Positions 39,457 through 48,800 of a stretch of DNA of 64,000 bases are shown piece after piece. A program made the position numbers and the translations under genes. Below the pieces are notes generated by a model that saw only the letters and a program-made list of their open reading frames with translations, had not been told where the DNA came from and did not search any database. Each line of letters starts with the position of its first letter. The stretch's first letter is position 1. Source of the stretch: a virus; the IMG/VR virus record IMGVR_UViG_3300032893_000039, positions 1 through 64,000 of that record. One strand, written 5' to 3'.

Positions 39457-42400
39457 ATGTCTTTACCTCTCATAGAAAATGCCTTTGCTGCTGGAGAACT
39501 AACTCCGGGCCTATTTGGGCGGGTAGATTTGGCTAAGTTCCACATCGGCGCGGCCACTATGAGGAATTTGTTTGTGTCATATCGTGGCGGCGCGTATAGC
39601 CGCGCTGGCACTGCTTTCGTAGGCTATTCTAAACAAACCGGGCGCACAGTGCCGCCTCGTATGATTACTTTCCAGTTCTCCATCAATCAAGGGCTCGCGC
39701 TTGAATTTGGCAATAACTACATGCGTGTGGTAGATAATGGAGAATTTGTCACCGAAACGCCTGAAAATATCTCCATGATTAACCAAGCTTTGCCTATGCA
39801 GATAAATGTTGCAAATAATTGGCAGGCTGGAGATTGGATTTTTGTGTCGGGCGTAGCCGGTATGACACAGGTAAATGACCAAACCTACGTAGTTGCGAGC
39901 GCGACATCAGGATATATTACTCTAAATGATGTTTTCGGCAATCCAGTCAATAGTACAGGATTTTCGATCTATACTGGTGGCGGAACGGCGGCACGGATTT
40001 ATACGCTCACCACTCCATACGCTGAAGCAGATTTAGAGTATCTGAAATTTACCCAATCCGCTGATGTTATGACACTTTGCTGTTGGAACCAAGTTACCGG
40101 CACTTCCTACCCACCCATGCAATTGACGCGCTTTGCCGATAATAATTGGACACTCGCTCAGCCTCAAATTGGAACTACTATCTCACCGCCAACTGGCTAT
40201 TTGATAAGCAGCGTCGGGGCCGGCGAAACCCCTACTTGGAATTTTAGCTATGTAGTTACTTCAATTGCTAGTGCTGATGGTCAAGAAAGTATCGCCTCGC
40301 CTCCGATCACAAAGACTAACACAGGCAATCCGGCCCTTGTTGCTAATAGTATTACACTGAATTGGAATTCTAATTCGGCCGCTAGTACTTATAAAGTATA
40401 CCGGGCGCTTGGAACAATTTACCCAGTATCGGATAGCACCGCTGCAGATGTACCTGTTGGTTCGCTATTTGGATTCATCGGCTCAACATATGGTACTACA
40501 TTTACTGATTCAAATATCACAGCCGATTATAGTCAAGTTCCACCTACACACCAAAACCCGTTTTCGCCCGGCGCAATCATAGCTGTACCAATCACATCAC
40601 AAGGTAGTGGGTATAGCCAAAGTACTGTTCAACTTCAAATTAATACCGCTACAGGCTCGGGCGCTAAACTTGTACCAGTAATCGCAAATGGTAAACTCTC
40701 TGCAATTATTATTCAAGAGGCTGGGCAAAATTACTTATCTACCGACACAGTTACCATACTAAATGGCACCGGCGGCGCAGCTAATATTACTGTTGGACCT
40801 TCTACAGGTACTTACCCAAGCGTGCCGGCCTATTTCCAAGAGCGATTGGTATATGCCGGTTCCCCAAATAAGCCAGACACTTACTGGATGTCGCAGCCGG
40901 GCGCGTATAATAATTTTGACAGCCGCATACCTACTATTGCAAGTGACGCCATTACCGGCACACCGTGGTCAGTAGAAGTAAATGGCATCCAATTCATGGT
41001 AAATATGCCGGGCGGCTTAGTAGTACTTACTGGCCTGAGCGCTTGGCAGTTGACGGGGGCTGGCGGTAGTTCATTGAATCCGCAGCCGCTTACACCGTCT
41101 AATCAGCAGGCGCAGCCGCAGGCATATAACGGTTGCTCTGCTACCGTCCCACCTATCAAAATCGACCTCAACATTCTCTACGTCCAAGCCAAAGGTTCCA
41201 TCGTTCGCAACATCGAATATCAAATCTTTCAAAATCAATACTTCGGTGCCGATATTACTGTCTTATCTGCACACTTATTTAATAATCATCAAATACGAGA
41301 ATGGGCTTGGTGTGAGGAGCCTTATAAAATACTTTGGGCTGTGCGGGATGACGGGGTTCTTTTAAGCTTGACATATCTCAAGCAGCAAGATATTATTGGA
41401 TGGGCGCGACACGATACGCACGGCCTATTTTGTAGTGTCTGTGCCGTCACCGAGCCGCCCGTCGATGCTCTTTACTTAGCCACTCAACGCTTTCCAACCA
41501 ATACCGGCGCTGCTTATATGATCGAAAGAATGGACAATCGACTTTGGAATGACGTTGAAAATAGTTGGTGCGTTGACGCGGCCCTTCAATACCCGCAGGG
41601 CCAGCCTAATGCAACTCTTACTACTAATTCCGCCACCGGCCTCGGGCAGATTAGTGGCTTTAGTAATCTTGTAGGTGGAAGTAATTATTCAGCAAATACT
41701 AAAGCAAGTATTGTTGATAATAATGGGCTTGGGCCGGGCACTGGCGCGGTGGTCACTCTGACTATTACTAATGGTGTTATCACTAACATTGCTTCGACGC
41801 CAGGCTCAAAATATTTTAATCCGGTTTTGGTTATATATGATCCTCTTGGTGCAATGGGAGGTAGTGGCGCGTCAGCTACACCTATTTTAAATAATTCTGC
41901 CAACTTCTACACTACATCCAACGTATTTACACCAGTAATGGCACAACAAGGTTGGGTTATTCGTATCGGCGGCGGCATTGCTACTATTACTGAATACATC
42001 AGCCCGACCGAAGTTATTGGTAATATTACCACACCAATTACGGGCACGTGTCCAAATGGTACTTTTGTGGTGCCCGCTACGCCGGGCGAATGGACGCTCA
42101 CGCAACCAACTATAGTAGTTTCAGGACTTAATCATCTAGCAGGCTCATATGTTACTGGCGTTGCTGATGGAAATGTAATTCCGCCTCAAGCAGTCTCCGC
42201 TCAAGGTACTATCACTCTTTCTGTGCCTGCCACCGCAATTACAGTAGGTATGGGCTATCAAGTACAATTGCAAAGTGTCTATCTCGACAGCGGTAATCCT
42301 ACAGTTCAGGGGCAGAGAAAGAAAATCGCAGCGGTCACTGCTAGATTGGAAAATTCAGGTAATGGAATTACTATTGGTACTAACCAACCCGATGGTAGTG

Positions 42401-42669
42401 TGCAGAGCCCGGCACAAATTCAGACACTTTGGCAAAATATGGTTAATGCTAATGTGAAAAGTGTGCCGCCTTTTGGCAGTAATGTATATCCTCTTTACAC
42501 CGGCGACATTAGGATTCCTACTAAGGGCGGATATAATACAAAGGGGCAAGTTGCGTTACAGCAGTTGGAGCCGTTGCCTATGCAGGTGTTGGCATTGGTG
42601 CCTGAATTTGATCAGGGAGATGTGCCACAACCGCCGGGTCCGCAAGCAGCACAGGGTAGAGGTAAATAG
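39457..42669 (+). CDS. Tail nozzle protein (tail tubular protein B-like)
   Basis: 1070 residues. The N-terminus (IENAFAAGELTPGLFGRVDL, then RNLFVSYRGGAYSRAGTAFV) is the hallmark of the gp12/stabilisation-protein-like nozzle family. Residues 130-160 resemble an FCCH-type beta module. Gly-rich insert repeats follow (SQGSGYSQSTVQL near 380, and a similar unit near 740). It forms the tail tip through which DNA leaves. Confidence 0.85.
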   Translation: MSLPLIENAFAAGELTPGLFGRVDLAKFHIGAATMRNLFVSYRGGAYSRAGTAFVGYSKQTGRTVPPRMITFQFSINQGLALEFGNNYMRVVDNGEFVTETPENISMINQALPMQINVANNWQAGDWIFVSGVAGMTQVNDQTYVVASATSGYITLNDVFGNPVNSTGFSIYTGGGTAARIYTLTTPYAEADLEYLKFTQSADVMTLCCWNQVTGTSYPPMQLTRFADNNWTLAQPQIGTTISPPTGYLISSVGAGETPTWNFSYVVTSIASADGQESIASPPITKTNTGNPALVANSITLNWNSNSAASTYKVYRALGTIYPVSDSTAADVPVGSLFGFIGSTYGTTFTDSNITADYSQVPPTHQNPFSPGAIIAVPITSQGSGYSQSTVQLQINTATGSGAKLVPVIANGKLSAIIIQEAGQNYLSTDTVTILNGTGGAANITVGPSTGTYPSVPAYFQERLVYAGSPNKPDTYWMSQPGAYNNFDSRIPTIASDAITGTPWSVEVNGIQFMVNMPGGLVVLTGLSAWQLTGAGGSSLNPQPLTPSNQQAQPQAYNGCSATVPPIKIDLNILYVQAKGSIVRNIEYQIFQNQYFGADITVLSAHLFNNHQIREWAWCEEPYKILWAVRDDGVLLSLTYLKQQDIIGWARHDTHGLFCSVCAVTEPPVDALYLATQRFPTNTGAAYMIERMDNRLWNDVENSWCVDAALQYPQGQPNATLTTNSATGLGQISGFSNLVGGSNYSANTKASIVDNNGLGPGTGAVVTLTITNGVITNIASTPGSKYFNPVLVIYDPLGAMGGSGASATPILNNSANFYTTSNVFTPVMAQQGWVIRIGGGIATITEYISPTEVIGNITTPITGTCPNGTFVVPATPGEWTLTQPTIVVSGLNHLAGSYVTGVADGNVIPPQAVSAQGTITLSVPATAITVGMGYQVQLQSVYLDSGNPTVQGQRKKIAAVTARLENSGNGITIGTNQPDGSVQSPAQIQTLWQNMVNANVKSVPPFGSNVYPLYTGDIRIPTKGGYNTKGQVALQQLEPLPMQVLALVPEFDQGDVPQPPGPQAAQGRGK

Positions 42670-42671
42670 TA

Positions 42672-43121
42672 ATGTATAGCTCCGAAATTCTTCCATTGAA
42701 AGTATATCACCTCGGCCAAATGTCCCGCCTGCTTCGTCATGAGCATGCAAAGATGATATTGAATATGAATTACAATGTACATAGAAGTCTGCTACAGTAT
42801 TATAATCTATCTCTCTTCTCCCGCGCCTGGAAAGTAAACGGAAAGTTGGCCGGCGTGGGTGGGGTTACTGGAAGCTTATTATCCACCGAAGGATACATTT
42901 GGCTTGCGTTGAGTGAGGAAATATTAAAAAATCCAATAATTATTGTAAAAGAAGCAGTTATGCAATTGAGAGAGATATTGAAGGTTAAGAAAAGACTCAT
43001 AGCCTTTGTACTCACCGCAGATAAAGTCGCACAGCGATTTGCGGAGTTTCTTGGCTTTGTCTCTAAAGGACTATGTGCCGACCCAAATTTTATTATTTAT
43101 TCCTTAGAAGCTGAGGTTTAA
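42672..43121 (+). CDS. GNAT-fold internal virion protein (T7 gp13-like)
   Basis: 149 residues with a GNAT-like pattern: a central KVNGKLAGVGGVTG strand pair, a helix (VKEAVMQLREIL), then FVLTADKVAQRFAEFLGFVS, where N-acetyltransferases place the acceptor end. In T7-like phages an inactive acetyltransferase fold occurs in core protein gp13. Position after the nozzle supports this. Acetyl-CoA binding is unproven. Confidence 0.7.
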   Translation: MYSSEILPLKVYHLGQMSRLLRHEHAKMILNMNYNVHRSLLQYYNLSLFSRAWKVNGKLAGVGGVTGSLLSTEGYIWLALSEEILKNPIIIVKEAVMQLREILKVKKRLIAFVLTADKVAQRFAEFLGFVSKGLCADPNFIIYSLEAEV

Positions 43122-43122
43122 T

Positions 43123-43635
43123 ATGGCAGCAATATTACCACCTCTTGCACTCGGCGGCGCGCTTATTCAAGGTATTGGCTCGTTAGAGAATGGAATTGCA
43201 ACGGGTCGCGCGGCCGCCTATGAGGCGCAGGTGGCAAGGAATAATGCAATTATTGCGCAGCAAAATGCAGCGGCGGCGGGTGCGGCGGGCGGTGTACAAG
43301 CCCAGGCAACTAGTCTTCGTTCTGCCGCTACTGGCGGCTTAATCAAAGCTGGGCAAGCAGCTAGTAATATTGATGTAAACTCAGGCTCGGCGGTAGAGGT
43401 GCAGGCTAGTCAGCGGCAGTTGGGAGAGCTAGATGCTGAAACGGCGATGCATAATGCGGCCCTTCAGGCATACGGGTATCAGACACAAGCAACTGGATAT
43501 ACTGCACAAGCTGGGCTGTATGGTGCTGAAGCAGAACAAGCGCCTATCGGTGGAGTGCTCGACGCAACTGGTAATTTACTTTCTAATGCGTCCAATATCG
43601 GTTTCAAGTGGATTGGTTCTGGTGGAGGCAGTTGA
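43123..43635 (+). CDS. Internal virion protein B-like (T7 gp14-like)
   Basis: 170 residues, Ala/Gln/Gly-rich helices (ARNNAIIAQQNAAAAGAAGG; QRQLGELDAETAMHNAALQA) after a hydrophobic N-terminus. This composition is typical of gp14-like ejection proteins that form a channel in the outer membrane. It precedes the transglycosylase gene by 2 nt. Confidence 0.75.
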   Translation: MAAILPPLALGGALIQGIGSLENGIATGRAAAYEAQVARNNAIIAQQNAAAAGAAGGVQAQATSLRSAATGGLIKAGQAASNIDVNSGSAVEVQASQRQLGELDAETAMHNAALQAYGYQTQATGYTAQAGLYGAEAEQAPIGGVLDATGNLLSNASNIGFKWIGSGGGS

Positions 43636-43637
43636 TT

Positions 43638-45875
43638 ATGGCTGAAGTTCCCTATAACCCCACTCAAACCATTCTCCCACAAACCCAAGTTCCAGATGAC
43701 TATCAGCATGAGCAAGCCACGCCGGCAATGGCTGGCGGACTACTTGCGCAGGGTGAAGAGAAACTTGGCACGGGCGCTTCTACCGCTGTACATTTCTTCC
43801 AACAAGTACAAACCGACCAGATGATAAATGATACGATGGAGAGGGGCCGACAGGTAGTAAAACAGTTTCAGTCTTTACGTGGTGCAGATGCGGACGGCGC
43901 AGCGCAAGCGGCGACACAGAAGCAATTGGACCAAATTTGGAAAGAAGGGCGAAGCAATCTCGATTCCCCAGCCCAGCAGCAGCAGTACGATCAACAAAGT
44001 AGAATGTTCTTTGAAAGATTCCTTGCGCCGCAGATTGACAACCATGCAATACAGCAGGCGCAGGTTTATGCTAATGGAGTGAACGAAAGTAGAGTGGATA
44101 ATGGCCGGTCGATAATTAACGAAGCGCCCGGCGACGACAATGCTTATACTATGGGCATTGGTCTAATGTTTCAGGGGAGGTTGAAGCAGGCCCAGTTGAA
44201 GTATGGGCAGGATTTGCCGCCGGAAATAATGGATCAGGTAAAGACACAAGTTGGTATTGACGCGACGGAGAGTAGAATCCTCGCGTTGCTACCTAGTGAT
44301 CCTATCCGAGCCAAGGCCATTCTTGACTTGCCGGCTAATCAGAAGTTACTTTCCGCCGCGCCCAATTTCAGCACCCTTTCCGCTCATGTTGAAGCGGCAG
44401 CGGTAAAGATGCAAGCCGGTCCTATTGCTGATAAATATCTCGGCAATCTTGGTGTTGGTAATACTGGGCAGGGGCCGACGTTGCAGCCGAGACCGATTGG
44501 CGAGCAACAGGTAAATCAAATTGTTGATATACTTCATAGTCAGGAAAGTGGTGGCGCGGCGACGGCCCCAACTTCTTCAGCCGGCGCGGTCGGCGGCTAT
44601 CAAATCAAACCCGCAACCTTCTCTCAATACATAAACCCCGGAGAACATCTTGACATCAACTCTCTTGCGGATCAGCGCGTTGTTGCTAGTAGAATTGTTG
44701 AAGATGGCTTGCGGCGTAGTGGCGGCGACCCTCAAGGGGCTGCTGTGGCTTACTTCTCAGGCGTCGGAAATGTTGCGCCGCCTGGAAATCCGACTCCTTG
44801 GAAAAAGGACTTAGTTGATCCAAGTAGTGGGTTGAGCGTGTCGCAGTATGTACAGCAGGTTAGTGCTAAGGCTGCGAAGGCGGGGATGCTGATAACGAAG
44901 GCGAGCGTGCTGGATCAGGTAGATAAGGACTATGCTGATAATCCAGCGCTGGCCCAGGCGATACGGAGCCATATTAATGAGAGGTTTGCCATTGCAAATC
45001 AGGTTCAGCAGAGCGCGGCGCTCGCGCAGGAAGAATGGAGGAACCAAACAGCGGCACACTTCACATCGGAGATTATTAAGTCAACTCTTCCAGGCCAGAC
45101 GCTAGCGCCCGACTTTGCTAGTAGAGTGGCAGCGGCGGGCGACCAAGGGCTCAGTGCCTCAGTACAGGAAGGATTACTCCGTTTCGCCAGTGAAGCACCT
45201 AAGTATACCATGAGCCATAATGCTAAGGAATATGGGCCAGGCTTTGATGAAGTAGTTGGGAGGATGCTACTCCCTGCCGATGATCCGAATAGAATTTCAA
45301 ATGACGGGCAATTGATTAATTTTATTGGGACCAATCCAGACAGGTTGTGGCCGAGCGGGGTTTCGGAGGCTAGTAAGTTTTTGAAAATGGCCCATGAGCA
45401 GCCGGGACAGGCCATGATGATTAATCAATTTATTGAAAATGCAAAGTCACGGATTGTAGGGATACAGATTAAGGGATATGAAAATCCAGAGGTGCAGCAA
45501 AGATACTCTGCTTGGCTTAATCAGGCGTTGCCACAGATTTATGCTGGGATTGATAAGGGAATACCTATTGCAGAGTTGACTAAGAAAGGCAGCGCGTTGG
45601 ATGAGTCGATTGATAAGGCTAAGCCAAGCCTCGCGGCGAAAATTAACGACAAGACCACACCGCCACCAGCACCTCCAACTACTGCACCAATCACTCCCAC
45701 CTTCAATTTCGACATCGGTAAACATGACATCTCCACTCCCGAAGGCATTACCCAAACAAAGACTGCGATAACCCAAGCTTGGGAAAAATCTAGTAAAACC
45801 GCCCAAGATTGGGACGCTGCAATGGCAGCGTGGAAAAGAATTCCCACCGGCCCTCAAGCTCCAGTGAGTCAGTAG
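43638..45875 (+). CDS. Internal virion protein with lytic transglycosylase domain
   Basis: 745 residues from the ATG behind GGAGGC. Residues about 295-410 form an SLT/goose-lysozyme-like domain: ILHSQESGGAATAPTSSAGA with the catalytic Glu in QESGG, followed by GGYQIKPATFSQYI and VAYFSGVGNV. The rest is helical and Gln/Ala-rich. It is ejected with the DNA and opens peptidoglycan for genome entry, like T7 gp15/gp16. Confidence 0.85.
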   Translation: MAEVPYNPTQTILPQTQVPDDYQHEQATPAMAGGLLAQGEEKLGTGASTAVHFFQQVQTDQMINDTMERGRQVVKQFQSLRGADADGAAQAATQKQLDQIWKEGRSNLDSPAQQQQYDQQSRMFFERFLAPQIDNHAIQQAQVYANGVNESRVDNGRSIINEAPGDDNAYTMGIGLMFQGRLKQAQLKYGQDLPPEIMDQVKTQVGIDATESRILALLPSDPIRAKAILDLPANQKLLSAAPNFSTLSAHVEAAAVKMQAGPIADKYLGNLGVGNTGQGPTLQPRPIGEQQVNQIVDILHSQESGGAATAPTSSAGAVGGYQIKPATFSQYINPGEHLDINSLADQRVVASRIVEDGLRRSGGDPQGAAVAYFSGVGNVAPPGNPTPWKKDLVDPSSGLSVSQYVQQVSAKAAKAGMLITKASVLDQVDKDYADNPALAQAIRSHINERFAIANQVQQSAALAQEEWRNQTAAHFTSEIIKSTLPGQTLAPDFASRVAAAGDQGLSASVQEGLLRFASEAPKYTMSHNAKEYGPGFDEVVGRMLLPADDPNRISNDGQLINFIGTNPDRLWPSGVSEASKFLKMAHEQPGQAMMINQFIENAKSRIVGIQIKGYENPEVQQRYSAWLNQALPQIYAGIDKGIPIAELTKKGSALDESIDKAKPSLAAKINDKTTPPPAPPTTAPITPTFNFDIGKHDISTPEGITQTKTAITQAWEKSSKTAQDWDAAMAAWKRIPTGPQAPVSQ

Positions 45876-45876
45876 T

Positions 45877-48800
45877 ATGGATGGATCACAAGACCTTCCC
45901 TTTGGGCCGAGGCCGGATCAGGGCAATAGTAGTTTACCTTTTGGGCCGAGGCCGGCGGAGACGCAAGTAGATCCGCTTGGGCAATTGCCAGAAGAGAGTT
46001 TTTACAATGACTTTACCAATGCCGGCGCACATGTGTTGAAGGCAATGGTTGGGGCTGGTGCTGCTGGCTTGTCGGAAGATCAATTCAGCGGGCCGGTACA
46101 GGAAGAGTTGAGAAAGGCTAAGGTGATCGGGCCACAGAGTGGGCAGGGAAGTATTGTACAGCAGTTTAATGAGACGGTATTGAAGCCGTTGATTATGACT
46201 GGCGAACTCGGCGCGCGGATTATGCAGGCCGGGTTTGGGGCGTATCAAACAGGCGCAATTACTGCTGGCGAGGAAGCTGGCGCACCGGCGCTGGGCCGTG
46301 ACGTAGCATTACTTCCAGAGGCATCTTTAGGTTTCGGCCATCTTGGAGTAATTACTAAGGCGCGCGAGCTAAGTATTATTGGTGCAGAAGGTGAAAAGCC
46401 AGTACAAGGTATGCGCGAGCCGCCGCTGCCAAAGCTTGAAAGTACTCTTCCGCTTGAGCCAGATACAGCGCCAAAACCTACCAACGTCCATGAACTCGCT
46501 CGGCAAATTGATCCTGATACTTTCAAGGTCTTCGATGCGCTTCAGCAACGAAATGAAGTATTAAGGGAACAGCTTAGTAGTCTTGCAGAGGCGCGCGGCG
46601 AGGTAAAGCCTAGCCCGGAAGCGCAGGCGTTGCAGGATAAGGCAGATGGGATACTTGCCAAGGTTAATGGGGTTGAGGCGAGACTTACTAAGAAGCAAGC
46701 GACAGTGTTGGAGGATGTGAGGAAGCAAATTGCAGAGGCACCAAGTGAGCAGGTTGATACGCCAGAGATGGCCGAGGTACGTAGTCAGATTCAGAAAAAT
46801 GACTACCAAATGCGCGATATGGCTCTGCAAATAAGTAATGCTTATGACGCAGCGCGGGAGCAAATGCCGGAGGTACAGCCACAGCCTGCTCCAGTCGAAG
46901 CTGTAAAAGAAGAAGCTGCGCCTGAAGTGCCAAAGGAAATACTTTCTTCCAAAGGCGAAGTTATCTCCACTCCTCAAATGGTCAGTGATATTTCTTCTGA
47001 TGTTAGTCAGAAGTTGCAAGCGGTAGGAAGGCCAGCAAACGAAGCGGATCTGGCTGCGCAGTTAGTGGCACTGCATTATGAGACGCGGGCGAAATTTTTC
47101 GACGGCGCGAAGGGCAGCACGGCGGATCTTTACAAGAATGAAGGCTTTGACATTACTGGTACAAGTACAAAAGAGTTGCCCAAGCCTCCTGAAGACCTTA
47201 GCTTTGACCAAAGCGGAAAGATCCTCCAAGGCAAAACTGCCTTCACCAACGCTAAGACCATAGTAAAACTCTTTAAGTCCGCCGACGCTTCTACTTTCAT
47301 TCATGAAATGGGTCATGTTTGGTTAAATGAACTTATGAATGATGCAAAGGATGAAGCTGCACCGCAAGAACTTCGTGATATGGCCTCCGCTGCTAGGAAG
47401 TGGATGGGGGTTAGTGAAGACTTAGATATGTCAGTGAGGAGTAAAGTAGTCACTGCCGCGCATGAAAAATGGGCGCGCGCCTTCGAGCGGTACTTATATG
47501 ATGGTGAAGCGCCGACGCCGGGGCTGGTAAAACTCTTCACACAATTCCGTGAGTGGCTTGGGGAGATTAAGAATAAAATCGCCCGCCTCGCACCGATTTC
47601 AAATGAAGTAAAAGATATCTTTGACAAACTAATCACTCCTAATCCTGAGCGGCAGCCAGTGGGAAAGATTGAGCCGATAGGTAAGACGCTGGCCGATATC
47701 CACGAAGCTGACGCTAAGGCCGCCACTCCACAAACCGCCGGCCACATTGGCGACTTAGTACACTCTGAAATTCGTGAAACGGTAAAGAATCATCCCAATC
47801 TTGAAAGGGCAGTAAATGGACCAGAACCCGGACTTGAAAGAGGCACAGGCAGCAGCAATGGCAACGAGATTGCAAAACCTGGATCAGAGCACACTGAGCC
47901 CGGAGGAACAGCAACTACTGCCGCACCTTCAGAGGTCAGTCGGGGCGTTAGTGCAACTGAGGGCAAAGGCGAAGGAGGGGAGGGTGCAGCCGCAGGTGCC
48001 CAGCCAGCAGTAAAGGTTGAGGAACCTTCTACTGGGGTGGAGACACACGGCGCTACGGATGAAAGGGGGCATTTTACTAAAAGTGATTCTATGTATTTGA
48101 ATAAGGCTGGGAATATTCGGCAAGATACTTTGAATGCACCTGATGATATTTTCAAAGCAGCGCAAGATGCTGCGGCGGCAAATGGTAATTTCATGCCTGC
48201 CCGGCGCGGCAAGCTTAGTCTTGCTGAGCAGAAGATGCTCGCCGATGATCTTGGTATTGATGTGATCGATAGTTGGAAAGTCGGCGATGCTTTTAATAGT
48301 AGTGAAATACTATATGTAAGGGATGCTTTCATTGATGCGGCAACGGTGGTGCGTGATAGTATGGCTAAGGCGTCGGAGACAGGTAATCCGGCAGATGTAG
48401 CAGCTTTTGCAAAGGCGCGGGCTAGGCTGATAATGATACAGGAGGTGTTGAGTGGAGTAACTGCTGAGGCGGGTCGGGCGCTCGCGGCATTTAGAAATGT
48501 ACAGATGTATAGAGATGCGCGGGCGCTCAGTGACTTTCTCCGTGATACTCAGGGAATGGACTTGTTCCAGATGATGGAAATGGCGGAGAGAGGAAAGGGA
48601 TTGAAAGATACGCATCAGCTTAGTAAATTCCTTCAAGACTCCCTCAAGCCGGATTTTTCACAACGGATGATTTATTACTATGTAAATGCTCTGATATCTG
48701 GTCCGCTCACCCATCTTCGGTATAGTATTGGCAACGCGATTAATGCCGTGGCTAGGCCGTTGGCAGTAATTCCAATTGCGGCGGCGCAAGGGGCAGTTAG